DNA from: Dendrosporobacter quercicolus
GTDB taxonomy: Bacteria; Bacillota; Negativicutes; DSM-1736; Dendrosporobacteraceae
Reading direction: 5' to 3'
DNA: 64,000 bases
NCBI RefSeq assembly: GCF_900104455.1
Contig: NZ_FNHB01000002.1
Location: forward strand, 388,978 to 452,977
The position numbers were made by a program, and so were the translations under genes. A model generated the notes under the pieces. It was not told where the DNA came from. It did no database searches and was given only the letters and a program-made list of their open reading frames with translations. Of the stretch, positions 47,349-56,504 are shown one piece after another. The number at the start of each line of letters is the position of its first letter. Position 1 is the stretch's first letter.

Positions 47349-50300
47349 ATGAAGTATAAGGCCAAAGTGCTGATGGCAGCAGTCTTAATATTGGCCGCGA
47401 CTCTAACTGCTGTCTGGCAGAACAAAAGCCAAGAGTTGATGGCTACTGCCGCAAGTGCCTTATCTTCTGAACTTGCGGGAGCAATTGGCACCAATGTACA
47501 AGTGGGATCCATGAAAATTGGCGCTTTGAATTCAATTATAATTGATGGCATTTCCATCTATGACCATAAGGATCAGTTATTGTTATCGGCGGAAGAAGTA
47601 AATGTAGCCATTAGTCTGTGGCGAATTCTGCAAGGGCAGACCTCAATTGCCGCAATCAATGCGATCACCGTTGTCAGGCCGGTAATGACCTTAAGCCAGC
47701 GGCCAGACGGACAATGGAATATCGAAGACCTGCTGGATTCAACAACCAGCGGCGATTTAGCCCTGCGGCTTAAACTCAGTCTGATTGAGGGGACTGCAAC
47801 GATCAACAGCACTGCCGGACAATGGCGGCTGCAGAATATTAACGGGTCATTGAATCTGGAACAGCAGTCGGCAACCGGGATTAAGCTCTCTTTTGCCCAT
47901 CAAGCCGCTACTGCCGATATCCGTGGTTTTTGGGGCGGTAAGCACGGCTCTTTAACCATTAAAGCCGATCATCTGGCATTGGCGGACTATCAAGCGCTGT
48001 TGCCGGCGGATGGTTCAATACAGCTCAGTGAGGGTACGGCCACGGCAATTGAGGCGATAGTAAGCCAAAATAACGGCAGGATCAGTTATGCAGGGGAAGC
48101 CCGCATTCATGACGGCGCTATCCGGATTGATGATATTCCGTTACGGGAGATCCAGGGTCTGATCACGTTTACGGAAAACGACCTGAATTTGTTTAACACT
48201 GTCAAGGTATTTGAACAGCCGCTGAAATTGCGGGGGAAAATTACCACCTTTACGACTGAACCGGTTCTCAACCTGTCCGCCTCTTCGCCGGCCTTTGATC
48301 CGGCCGCGGTAAAGGCTGATTTCCCTGTCCAGGGCGTGATTGCGTTTGATGCCGATATTACCGGCCTGGCTGCCAATCCCAAGGTAAGCGGTCATTTTAG
48401 TTTAAAACAGGCCCGGGTGTATGAGCAAACAGTACAAGATGCCGAGATTGATTTAAGTTATGCGGATCAACTGTTGCAGCTGGAGGATTTCCGGGGCAAG
48501 CTCCTGGGCGGAAGCGTCGCCGCGCAGGGTACTGTTGAACTGCAGACGCAGCAGTTTAATCTGCATATCCGGGGCAGCCAGCTGGACAGTGCGGCGCTGG
48601 CCGATTTTGTTCCCGGCTTGAGCGGTTATGCCGATATTGATATTATTGCCGTAGGCGATCAGGATATCGACCGGGCCGTTATCTTCGGTACGGCCTCAAT
48701 GAATGCCGGGCGGTATCAGGGAATCGCCTTTAACGGGCTGAACGGCAGCTTCTATAAAAATGGTCCGGATCTGGCGATTGATTACGTTAATGTCGGTTTG
48801 GGCCAGGGCACAGCCACCGCCAGCGGCGTCATGGTCAATCGACGCCTGAACTTTAGCGTCCGCGGCAATGGCCTGCCTTTACAGGTATTGGCTGCGCGCC
48901 AGCCGGAGCTGCAGCTTGACGGTACAGCCGCCTTTAGCGGTACGGTTGCCGGAACGGCAGAGCACCCTGATCTGCAGGCTGAATTTACCGCAGTCAACGG
49001 GCAGGTTTTGGCTCAGCCGTTTACCGCAGCCAGCGGTAAAGTCCGCTTGTCTGACGATCGGCTGGTGCTGCAGAATGTAGCGCTGACCGATGGCGCGGCC
49101 AGGCATACGATTGACGGTTCGATCGGCCTTGCCGGGGCTCAGGTGGTCGATCTGACGGTTTCGTCCCGCCAGGCGCGGGCCGAGAATTTGGTAAAGCTGC
49201 TGATACCGGGGGAACAGCTGACCGGCAATGTTGATAACGATATCAGATTGACCGGCCCTTTGAATAATATTTCGGCCAGCGGCCATATTGTTCTGTCTGA
49301 AGGCAGTTTTCGCGGCTTTCTGATTGCCAGGGGTTCAGGCGGCTATGCGCTGAGCAACGGACAGACGACCATTAGCGATTTTGTCATCCACTCGCTGAAT
49401 ACGCAAGTCAAAATTGGCGGCGTGATTGACCCCGATCAGCAGCTTGATTTGGATATTACCGCTCAGGATGTCGATATTGCCAAGCTGCATCTCCGTTCCC
49501 CTTACCCCATAGGCGGTCAGGCTACTTTTACCGGTAAATTGCGCGGTACGCCAACCAGCCCGGTGTTTACCGGCCGGCTGTCGGCCGAGCGTTTATCGTT
49601 CAATGCCCAGCCGCTGGAGCAGGTAGCCGGCAATCTTAATATTGTCGGTGATCAGATTGATATTACTTCGTTTGGTTTCCGGCAGGGGGATGGAAGCTTT
49701 ACCTTCTCCGGGGGCTTAAATCTTTCTTCTGAAGAAATTTATGGCAATGTTGAGGTGGATAACGGTCAGCTGGCCGCCCTGCTGGCTATTCTTAACACCC
49801 CGCTGGAGGGCGTCGACGGCCGGCTTAACGGTAAAATTGTCATTAGCGGGAATATGGCAAGGCCGAATGTCGCCCTGACCGGGCAGCTGAACAATGGGCA
49901 ACTGAAAAAGTATCCGCTGGATCATATTGAAATTGATGTTGCGCTAAGCAATAATATTGTCACAGTCAAGCAGTTTACGGCGCAGCAGGGTCAGGGAATC
50001 CTGGCCGTCTACGGCACCGCCGACCTGGATGGGCCGCTGAACCTGGAGGTGGGCGGCCGGGATATTGATGCCGGGCTGATTACCAATTGGTTTGATTCCA
50101 GTATAGAAACAAAAGGCAAGCTCGATTTTGCCGCGCAGGTGACCGGTACTGTCCACAGCCCCAGTGCTAATGTATCCCTTGAAATCACCGGCGGCGGAGT
50201 GGCAAACGCCACCTTCGATTCCCTGTACGGGCTGCTGGTGCTGGATCAGGGCAATATTAACGTCAATCAGCTGATGCTGTCCAAAGGGAATTACCGGGCC

Positions 50301-51635
50301 AGCGCTTACGGCGTTATTCCGGTGGCGGCGCTTACCGCCCAGGGGCGGCAACAGGGTGCGGTGAAAGATCAGATGGATCTTAAGGTGCGGCTGGATGAAG
50401 CCGATCTCAGCATTATGCCGCTCTTAACCAAAGAAGTCGCCTGGGCGGTCGGCCGGACGCAAGGTGAATTGGCGATTGGGGGAACGCTGGTTCAACCTAC
50501 GGTGACCGGCAGTATTCTGGTCAAAGACGGCGTGATGAAGTTAACGTCACTGGCTGATCCAATCCAAAAAGTGGGTCTTGATATTCAATTTGCCGGTGAT
50601 AAAATGAATTTAAAGACGTTTGAAGGCTTGATGGGGGGCGGCTCGTATAGTCTTACCGGCTCCGCCAAATGGAGCGGCCTGACGTTGGATGATTATCATT
50701 TTAACCTCAAATTAGATAAACTTGGCGTAAAGCACAAATACTTCAAAGGGCCGTTAAACGGAGAACTGACATTTGACAGTGGCCCCAGACGGCCAAAGCT
50801 GGCCGGCCGGCTGGTGTTTGAGAATGCTACCGCCGATATCCCCTACCTGCCGGAGATGACGGCCGACAGTCCCGATATTGCCCTGGATGTGGAGGTTATT
50901 GCCGGCAAAAAAGTCCGTCTGTATAATCCCTACATGTATGATATATGGGCTGATGGCCGGGTCAAATTTGGCGGCACAACCAGGCGGCCGGATGTTTCCG
51001 GACGTCTTACCGCCAGCAGGGGGACGGTCAGTTATCTTAGAACTCCCTTTAACATTAAAGAAGCCAGCGCCGAATTTACCCAGTTGGGCTCGTTCGCTCC
51101 GGTTATTAGACTGAATGCCGAGACGCGCCTTGACCGGACCAGAATTTTTCTGGACATCAACGGTCCGGTTGGCGAAATGGATTTTCGCCTGACTGCCGAG
51201 CCGGCGATGAGCCAACAGGAAATCCTTTCCCTCTTAACGCTGCGCAGCCGCTATTTCGATAAACAGGATGGCGACGATTCCGGGCTGGGCCGGGATGAGC
51301 TTTTGACCCTGCTGGACGCCGGACTGCAAATACGGTTTGTCGCTGAACTGGAGAGCGCTTTCCGTAAGGCCTTTGGCCTTGATGAATTCAGGCTGGTGCG
51401 CGATACACTGGATGCGGACAGCAGTGAAACGGTCCGTGACCGTGAAGTGTACAATATAGAAATAGGCAAATATCTCACCGACCGGTTTATGCTAAACTAC
51501 ACCATGGGTGTTGGTTATGACGATAACAACAAGATTGGTTTCCGGTATGAGCTTACCAGACGGATGAGCCTGATTGGCTCCTATGATAAATTAGATGGTG
51601 AGATGATTGGGGTTGAAACCCGGTTTAAGTTTTAA
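47349..51635 (+). CDS. tamB: translocation and assembly module TamB
   Basis: A 1428-residue AsmA-like protein: N-terminal signal anchor (about 5-24), then a very long array of repeated beta-strand units that make a lipid-carrying groove across the periplasm, ending in the TamB (DUF490) domain with LTAEPAMSQQEILSLLTLRS near residue 1285 and barrel-like MSLIGSYDKLDGEMIGVETRFKF read in two blocks. In proteobacteria TamB works with TamA or BamA in outer-membrane protein insertion and lipid transport; only BamA (53142) is seen here. ATG 47349 has better spacing from GGGAGG than ATG 47346. Confidence 0.95.
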   Translation: MKYKAKVLMAAVLILAATLTAVWQNKSQELMATAASALSSELAGAIGTNVQVGSMKIGALNSIIIDGISIYDHKDQLLLSAEEVNVAISLWRILQGQTSIAAINAITVVRPVMTLSQRPDGQWNIEDLLDSTTSGDLALRLKLSLIEGTATINSTAGQWRLQNINGSLNLEQQSATGIKLSFAHQAATADIRGFWGGKHGSLTIKADHLALADYQALLPADGSIQLSEGTATAIEAIVSQNNGRISYAGEARIHDGAIRIDDIPLREIQGLITFTENDLNLFNTVKVFEQPLKLRGKITTFTTEPVLNLSASSPAFDPAAVKADFPVQGVIAFDADITGLAANPKVSGHFSLKQARVYEQTVQDAEIDLSYADQLLQLEDFRGKLLGGSVAAQGTVELQTQQFNLHIRGSQLDSAALADFVPGLSGYADIDIIAVGDQDIDRAVIFGTASMNAGRYQGIAFNGLNGSFYKNGPDLAIDYVNVGLGQGTATASGVMVNRRLNFSVRGNGLPLQVLAARQPELQLDGTAAFSGTVAGTAEHPDLQAEFTAVNGQVLAQPFTAASGKVRLSDDRLVLQNVALTDGAARHTIDGSIGLAGAQVVDLTVSSRQARAENLVKLLIPGEQLTGNVDNDIRLTGPLNNISASGHIVLSEGSFRGFLIARGSGGYALSNGQTTISDFVIHSLNTQVKIGGVIDPDQQLDLDITAQDVDIAKLHLRSPYPIGGQATFTGKLRGTPTSPVFTGRLSAERLSFNAQPLEQVAGNLNIVGDQIDITSFGFRQGDGSFTFSGGLNLSSEEIYGNVEVDNGQLAALLAILNTPLEGVDGRLNGKIVISGNMARPNVALTGQLNNGQLKKYPLDHIEIDVALSNNIVTVKQFTAQQGQGILAVYGTADLDGPLNLEVGGRDIDAGLITNWFDSSIETKGKLDFAAQVTGTVHSPSANVSLEITGGGVANATFDSLYGLLVLDQGNINVNQLMLSKGNYRASAYGVIPVAALTAQGRQQGAVKDQMDLKVRLDEADLSIMPLLTKEVAWAVGRTQGELAIGGTLVQPTVTGSILVKDGVMKLTSLADPIQKVGLDIQFAGDKMNLKTFEGLMGGGSYSLTGSAKWSGLTLDDYHFNLKLDKLGVKHKYFKGPLNGELTFDSGPRRPKLAGRLVFENATADIPYLPEMTADSPDIALDVEVIAGKKVRLYNPYMYDIWADGRVKFGGTTRRPDVSGRLTASRGTVSYLRTPFNIKEASAEFTQLGSFAPVIRLNAETRLDRTRIFLDINGPVGEMDFRLTAEPAMSQQEILSLLTLRSRYFDKQDGDDSGLGRDELLTLLDAGLQIRFVAELESAFRKAFGLDEFRLVRDTLDADSSETVRDREVYNIEIGKYLTDRFMLNYTMGVGYDDNNKIGFRYELTRRMSLIGSYDKLDGEMIGVETRFKF

Positions 51636-51650
51636 TTAAGGATGATGCAT

Positions 51651-52295
51651 ATGCAGTTAAAACAATATCTCAGTGAACTGAATAAAGTCCGGCTGCTGGA
51701 GCCCGCCGAGGAACAGCGGCTATGGCTTGAATATAAACAAACCGATAGCCTGGAGTGCCGCCGCCGTCTCATTGAAAGCTATCAACCCCTGGTGTTCAAA
51801 ACAGCGATTTGCTGGCAGACGGATGAGGCGACCTTAATGGATATCATCCAGGAAGGAACGGTCGGTTTAATTGAGGCTGTGGAAAACTATGATCCGGCCA
51901 GGGGAGTAGCGTTTTGCTTATATGCGTCACACCGGATTCGCGGCCGGATGATTAACTATCTGAACCGGGAAGGCAAACGGAATCTGGCCTATATTGACAG
52001 CCCGCTGACAACGGAGGAGGGCGCCGGCGGCACATTAAGCGATTTGCTGATTGACAATGCTCTGCCGGTGGCGCAGCAGGCCGAGCACAACTTTCTGGTT
52101 GAGCAGGTAAAAAACGCTCTGGGCCGTCTGCCGGACAAAGAGAAGCTGGTCTTAAACGGGGTGTTTCTGGAGGATCAGGAACCCAAACAGCTTGCTGAAA
52201 CGATGGATTTGAGCATTTCCCATGTTTATCGCCTGCAGAAACAGGGTATCCGGCGCATACGCGGCATGCTGGCCCACTTCATGCAGAACTGGTAA
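51651..52295 (+). CDS. sigma-70 family RNA polymerase sigma factor
   Basis: A 214-residue sigma factor. Region 1.2-like YLSELNKVRLLEPAEEQRLW, region 2 (about 35-105) with RRRLIESYQPLVFKTA, DIIQEGTVGLIEAVENYDPARGVAF (in blocks) and ASHRIRGRMINYLNREG, and region 4 (about 150-212) with RLPDKEKLVLNGVFLEDQEPKQLAETMDLSISHVYRLQ in blocks. Region 3 is short or missing, as in alternative sigmas. It lies 15 bases after tamB with AAGGA before ATG 51651, so it is co-transcribed with an outer-membrane assembly gene. It is not one of the standard sporulation or flagellar sigmas as far as I can tell. Confidence 0.88.
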   Translation: MQLKQYLSELNKVRLLEPAEEQRLWLEYKQTDSLECRRRLIESYQPLVFKTAICWQTDEATLMDIIQEGTVGLIEAVENYDPARGVAFCLYASHRIRGRMINYLNREGKRNLAYIDSPLTTEEGAGGTLSDLLIDNALPVAQQAEHNFLVEQVKNALGRLPDKEKLVLNGVFLEDQEPKQLAETMDLSISHVYRLQKQGIRRIRGMLAHFMQNW

Positions 52296-52325
52296 CTGGC
52301 GGCGAGGCATTCAGTGCAATGCCGG

Positions 52326-52357
52326 CGGACGCGATGCGCATCGCGTCCGTCATTTTA
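52326..52357 (+). terminator. palindromic hairpin after the sigma factor gene
   Basis: A 12+12 base perfect stem with no loop, half-site CGGACGCGATGC, followed by TCATTTTAT. It is a possible terminator; the weak T tract keeps confidence moderate. Confidence 0.6.
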
Positions 52358-52498
52358 TGGCAGGAGTACTATCTTAGTACGCTGATAGCGAAATTTGCTG
52401 AAAAACAGTTCAATTAGGGAGCAATTTGTTATAAACAGCGCTTAACTGCTTAAAATAGCCTGAATTCGGCTAAATTCGAATGACCAAAATCTGGCCTC

Positions 52499-52527
52499 TT
52501 CCCATGAGTGTATATTGTGGTTATAAT
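52499..52527 (+). promoter_or_regulatory. candidate promoter for the membrane protein gene at 52543
   Basis: TATAAT at 52522-52527 is perfect; the -35 TTCCCA at 52499-52504 matches four of six with a 17-base spacer. The leader would be only about 10 bases. Confidence 0.45.
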
Positions 52528-52542
52528 GTAGGGGTGGTGAAA

Positions 52543-53121
52543 ATGGCTGACTTTAAACAGCGTATGTCCAGACATCTGCGTTCGGCCCGTCAGTGGCTTA
52601 CGCGGGCGGAAGAATCATTTGACAAAGAAAGCAATATTCGTGCCGAACTTGACTTAATGCTGGCGCAAGCTGAACTTCAGCATGCGCAGGAAGCCAAACG
52701 GGCTGGTGAGTGGCGCTATAAATATCTGATGATGCGTCACGGTATTGCTTTGGGATTGGCGATGCTGGTTGCCGCAGGCGGCCTGGGAGGGACTTTTTAT
52801 CTTCTTCAGGGCAGGCAGGCGTCGCCGCCAATGGCTGATGGGCAAGCTGCTCCTCCGGCCGTTACGGCCGAAGTGAGGCGTGCGTCCGACAAGGCTGCAA
52901 CCCCGCCGGCGCAGGAACCGCTTGAACCTGCACCGGCAGTGATAAGTCCAGCGCCGGCCACAACGCAGGTACAACCTACAAGCATAAAAACAACCGACCG
53001 TCAGGGTCCGAAACAAGAGCAACGTAAGACTGTAGACAAGGTGGATCACTCGCTGGAGCTGCCGCCTGATGAAATGCAAAAACTTATGCGTGCTGCCGGA
53101 AAATCTTTGCGCGGTCAATAA
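52543..53121 (+). CDS. single-pass membrane protein with Pro-rich periplasmic tail (unrecognised)
   Basis: A 192-residue protein I do not recognise. Residues 1-64 are a charged helical cytoplasmic domain (RSARQWLTRAEESFDKESN, then AELDLMLAQAELQHAQEAKR); about 67-90 form one membrane helix (IALGLAMLVAAGGLGGTFYLL); the rest is Pro/Ala/Gln-rich and ends in a small helix (LPPDEMQKLMRAAGKSL). It sits between a sigma factor and bamA, 21 bases before bamA. A single-pass protein with a helical N-terminus after a sigma gene could be an anti-sigma factor, or an assembly factor for BamA; both are inference. GGGGTGGTG precedes ATG 52543. Confidence 0.75.
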   Translation: MADFKQRMSRHLRSARQWLTRAEESFDKESNIRAELDLMLAQAELQHAQEAKRAGEWRYKYLMMRHGIALGLAMLVAAGGLGGTFYLLQGRQASPPMADGQAAPPAVTAEVRRASDKAATPPAQEPLEPAPAVISPAPATTQVQPTSIKTTDRQGPKQEQRKTVDKVDHSLELPPDEMQKLMRAAGKSLRGQ

Positions 53122-53141
53122 ATCGATAAAGGAGGTAATGC

Positions 53142-54908
53142 ATGACTACTCGACAACGCTATGGGCATCTGTTGCTTGCGGCTATTTTCAGTATTTGTAC
53201 CATTTTATCTGCTGCTGCCCCTGCGTTAGCCGCTGACCTCAGCGGTAAAACCGTTACCGCAGTAAATATTACCGGCAACGCCACAGTGGCTGAAAGCGAT
53301 ATTATGGCAGTTGTCAAAACAACGCCGGGGGATGCCCTGGCGGCAGATGCCGTTAAGCAGGACATGCAGGCAATTTATGAGCTGGGTTATTTCTTTGATG
53401 TTGTAGCTAATTTTACTGAAGTTCCCGAAGGCGTAAAAGTAGTTTATACCGTGATGGAAAACCCGGCGCTGCAGGATATCGTGATCAAAGGCAATACGAA
53501 AGTACCGACAGACAAACTGTTAAGTCTGTTGGGAGTTGCCAAGGGGACAGTGCTGAATACCAAAACACTGAATGAAAATGCCCGGGCGATTGAGCAGTAT
53601 TACCATGACCAGGGGTTTATTCTGGCGAAAGTCAGCGATGTGTCGATGAGCCCCGGCGGTGTGCTGACACTGACGGTCAATGAGGGCGTTTTGGAAGGCA
53701 TTGTGATTAAGGGCAATGAAAAAACGAAGGAAAGAGTCATTACCCGCGAAATGAAGCTTAAGGCCGGCGAGCCCTTTAACGTTAAGGATGCGCGCCGCAG
53801 TATGCAAAAAGTGTACAACCTGGGATACTTTGAAGATGTCAATATGAAGCTTAATCCCGGGCAGGAACCCAATGCGGTTGTGCTGGAGGCCAGTGTGGTG
53901 GAGCAAAAAACCGGCACCTTCTCCATCGGCGGCGGCTACAGTAAATCCGACGGGATGGTCGGAATCATTGAATTAGGTGATAATAATTTCAAAGGTACTG
54001 GCGACAAAGTCAAGATTCACTGGGAATTCGGCGGCGATGCCAGCGACAAGAATTATGAATTCACTTATACCCGCCCCTGGCTGGATGCCAAGCAAACCTC
54101 GCTGAGCTTTAGCCTCTATGACATGACCAATGAATACAGTGATTATTATGAGGGCGGCAAGCTGCGTTCAACCTATGATAAGCAGCGCCGCGGCTGGGAT
54201 GTCACGCTGGGACGTCCCCAGAACGACTATATCAGTCATTACGTGACCTTCAAGCACCGTACCGACCGCTATGTCGAATGGGCCGGCGACGGGATTGACT
54301 ATGCGCAGACCGATGAGGATGCCGACAACTATGATGAGAATTATAATGCCCAGTACCTGGAGGATAATTTCGGCACCACCAACAGCGTCAGCCTGGCGCG
54401 GGTGATGGATACCAGGGATAATGTCTTTAATCCGACCGAGGGCGAACGGTTATCGGTAACGGCTGAATTTGCCGGACGGGCCTTCGGCGGTGAGTTTGAC
54501 TTTAATAAATATACGCTGGAGGACCGGCAGTACTTTAAGGTAGGCCGGGACCACGTCGTAGCGGTTCGGGCAACCCTCGGTTATGCCGACGGCAATATGC
54601 CGGACAGCGGCAAGTTCTCGGTCGGCGGCGCTGATACGCTGCGCGGCTTTGAAGATGACCAGTACAAAGGCAACAAAATGCTGGCGGCTTCGGTTGAATA
54701 TCGCTTCCCTATTGCCAAGAAGATTCAGGGCGTGGTTTTCTCTGATATCGGCAAAGCCTGGGAGGGCGAAGGCTATAAATTGGATGACCTGGAAGCAAGC
54801 GCCGGGGTCGGCGTCAGGGTAACGACGCCAATTGGCCCGATCAGGATTGATTACGCGCAGGGTTCAGAAGGCGGAAAAACGCATTTTAGCTTTGGCGGAC
54901 AATTCTAA
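53142..54908 (+). CDS. bamA: outer membrane protein assembly factor BamA
   Basis: A 588-residue Omp85 protein with a signal peptide (1-31, ending ALA-A), three POTRA domains (about 35-107, 108-181, 182-254) and a 16-strand barrel from about 260. The lid-loop motif appears as LRGF in GGADTLRGFEDD, and the C-terminus is FSFGGQF with the terminal Phe. Proteobacterial BamA has five POTRAs; three are usual for diderm Firmicutes. It inserts outer-membrane proteins. AAAGGAGG precedes ATG 53142. Confidence 0.96.
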   Translation: MTTRQRYGHLLLAAIFSICTILSAAAPALAADLSGKTVTAVNITGNATVAESDIMAVVKTTPGDALAADAVKQDMQAIYELGYFFDVVANFTEVPEGVKVVYTVMENPALQDIVIKGNTKVPTDKLLSLLGVAKGTVLNTKTLNENARAIEQYYHDQGFILAKVSDVSMSPGGVLTLTVNEGVLEGIVIKGNEKTKERVITREMKLKAGEPFNVKDARRSMQKVYNLGYFEDVNMKLNPGQEPNAVVLEASVVEQKTGTFSIGGGYSKSDGMVGIIELGDNNFKGTGDKVKIHWEFGGDASDKNYEFTYTRPWLDAKQTSLSFSLYDMTNEYSDYYEGGKLRSTYDKQRRGWDVTLGRPQNDYISHYVTFKHRTDRYVEWAGDGIDYAQTDEDADNYDENYNAQYLEDNFGTTNSVSLARVMDTRDNVFNPTEGERLSVTAEFAGRAFGGEFDFNKYTLEDRQYFKVGRDHVVAVRATLGYADGNMPDSGKFSVGGADTLRGFEDDQYKGNKMLAASVEYRFPIAKKIQGVVFSDIGKAWEGEGYKLDDLEASAGVGVRVTTPIGPIRIDYAQGSEGGKTHFSFGGQF

Positions 54909-54920
54909 TCATGAACCACA

Positions 54921-54948
54921 GAGCCAGGCTGAAGCCTGGCTCTTGCTG
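54921..54948 (+). terminator. hairpin after bamA
   Basis: GAGCCAGGCT and AGCCTGGCTC pair around GA; TTGCTGT follows, a poor T tract. Just before it lies AACCACAGAG, a fragment of the dispersed repeat family. Confidence 0.6.
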
Positions 54949-55126
54949 TAAAAATACCGGACTGGGATACCCGCAAAGCAGGCGAAGGACATAAAGTGGG
55001 GCCCCCAATAGCCCGCTGCAGTGTCAACGTTTTTTGCATCTGTTTTGTACCTGGCGTTCGCCCGTGTTTCATTTGCCGGCCGGCAAGTCATGCGCCGGTG
55101 CGTACCGCAGAATGGAGGTGCAGGCT

Positions 55127-56416
55127 ATTATAAAAAAAAGCATGCAATTTGCTTGCTTATTGCTGGCAATATTCTTATTTGTTCCCGGTACAGCGGCAGC
55201 AGCGGATGATACCATTGATCACATTACAGTGCAGGTAACCGCCAGTAATACTGCGCAGCCTCCGCCGGTGCGGATTGCCAAACGAATGTCGGCCAGTGTG
55301 AGCACAATTGGTGAAAGCGTACTGACCGGTCGTAAAATTGCCGAGGTCGCAGCCAGAAGGGATTCTTATGAGAACCTGATCCGGGAGGTTTTCGGCCGGA
55401 TACTGGTAGGCTATTCGGTACAGCAGGTAGTGATTGCGCCCGGGGAAACCACTGCAATCAGCGTTACTGTCACTCCCTGGGGGGAAGTGGTCAGCGACGT
55501 GGCGCTGGAAGTTGATTTTGGCCCCGTATCGCCGGCGGTAGCCGGAATTATTCGTCAGGATATCGGGAATATCGAGGAACGGATCAATGAAGTGTTAATT
55601 GGTCTGCCGGTTGATGCCGTTGACTGGGCCGGCAGTGTATCCAAGTCGATGGTGCGCGAACTGCTGGCAGCACAGCTGCCGGAGTTTAGAGCCAACCTGG
55701 AAGTGATTCCGGGAACCCGGACGGTGGTGAAGCTGGCTCTCATCCCTCAGGGGATGATCGTTCAGGATGTCCGGGTAGTGCTCAAATCCCAATCGATACC
55801 CAATCTGCTGCTGCTGCAGGCGCGCCCGAAGATCAGCGAAGCGGCTAATACTCTGACCGGTTTGCCGGTAGCTTTTGTCGAGCGGCATAAGGACTACTTC
55901 ACTGCCCGCGTTCAGGATATGGTGACCAGTCAGGCTGTTGTCAAACGATATAGCCTGACCGCCGTTCCTGCCATCAATGCCGCCACCAGTACCGAAATCA
56001 ATGTCGCTGTGGAAACAACGAAATATAATATCGCGCTGGAAGGCTATCTGGATTTCGGGCGGGATCATGACAGTTCTTCCGCCAAGCTCCATTTGGGCCG
56101 GTATACATCCTCCAAGGATGAAGCTTTCTTTGAGGCCGAGTTTGTACCGCGGTCGGTCAGCTGGCGGTTTATGCCCGGCTGGGGCCGCCGCTTAAGTCAG
56201 GTTACTACAGTGGGGATTAAGTATGAGCTTAACCATAAACAGGAGATTTTGTGGCTCAATCAGCAGCTTGGCGACAACTGGCAGCTGCGTCTGGAACAAA
56301 CGCCGTCCGAAAACTACAGTGAGTTTGGCGTACGCTATAAGATTCATGAGTTTCTCAGTGCAGAATACGTGTTTACTGACAAGGAGAACTGGTTCAGACT
56401 GGTAGGCAATTTATAG
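55127..56416 (+). CDS. unrecognised exported protein, strand-rich tail, apparent ATT start
   Basis: About 429 residues, family not recognised. A signal peptide (IIKKSMQFACLLLAIFLF then VPGTAAAADD) precedes an N-terminal half with repeated beta-alpha patterns (about 70-300) and a C-terminal third (about 305-429) of alternating amphipathic strands rich in Trp, Tyr and Phe, like a small outer-membrane barrel. GGAGGT (55114-55119) is 7 bases before ATT 55127, while ATG 55112 has no site and ATG 55142 is 22 bases from the site. Its place between bamA and ompH suggests a role in outer-membrane assembly. Confidence 0.7.
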   Translation: MIKKSMQFACLLLAIFLFVPGTAAAADDTIDHITVQVTASNTAQPPPVRIAKRMSASVSTIGESVLTGRKIAEVAARRDSYENLIREVFGRILVGYSVQQVVIAPGETTAISVTVTPWGEVVSDVALEVDFGPVSPAVAGIIRQDIGNIEERINEVLIGLPVDAVDWAGSVSKSMVRELLAAQLPEFRANLEVIPGTRTVVKLALIPQGMIVQDVRVVLKSQSIPNLLLLQARPKISEAANTLTGLPVAFVERHKDYFTARVQDMVTSQAVVKRYSLTAVPAINAATSTEINVAVETTKYNIALEGYLDFGRDHDSSSAKLHLGRYTSSKDEAFFEAEFVPRSVSWRFMPGWGRRLSQVTTVGIKYELNHKQEILWLNQQLGDNWQLRLEQTPSENYSEFGVRYKIHEFLSAEYVFTDKENWFRLVGNL

Positions 56417-56423
56417 TCCTTTG

Positions 56424-56452
56424 TTGAATAACAGCAATGCTTTTGATATAAT
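56424..56452 (+). promoter_or_regulatory. sigma-A promoter of the ompH-lpxD genes
   Basis: TTGAAT (56424-56429), 17 bases, TATAAT (56447-56452), 52 bases before the first ompH start. Confidence 0.8.
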
Positions 56453-56504
56453 GAAGCAGAATAAAATTGAGTGCCGCTTAAGGCAGAGAGAAGGAGATCA
56501 ACTG

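Larger units (their letters stand above)
52296..52542. other. 247-base gap with palindrome and promoter
   Basis: A 24-base perfect palindrome (52326-52349, half CGGACGCGATGC) follows the sigma gene and probably terminates or stabilises its mRNA; only GTCATTTT follows. An AT-rich stretch and the promoter at 52499 follow. Confidence 0.6.
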
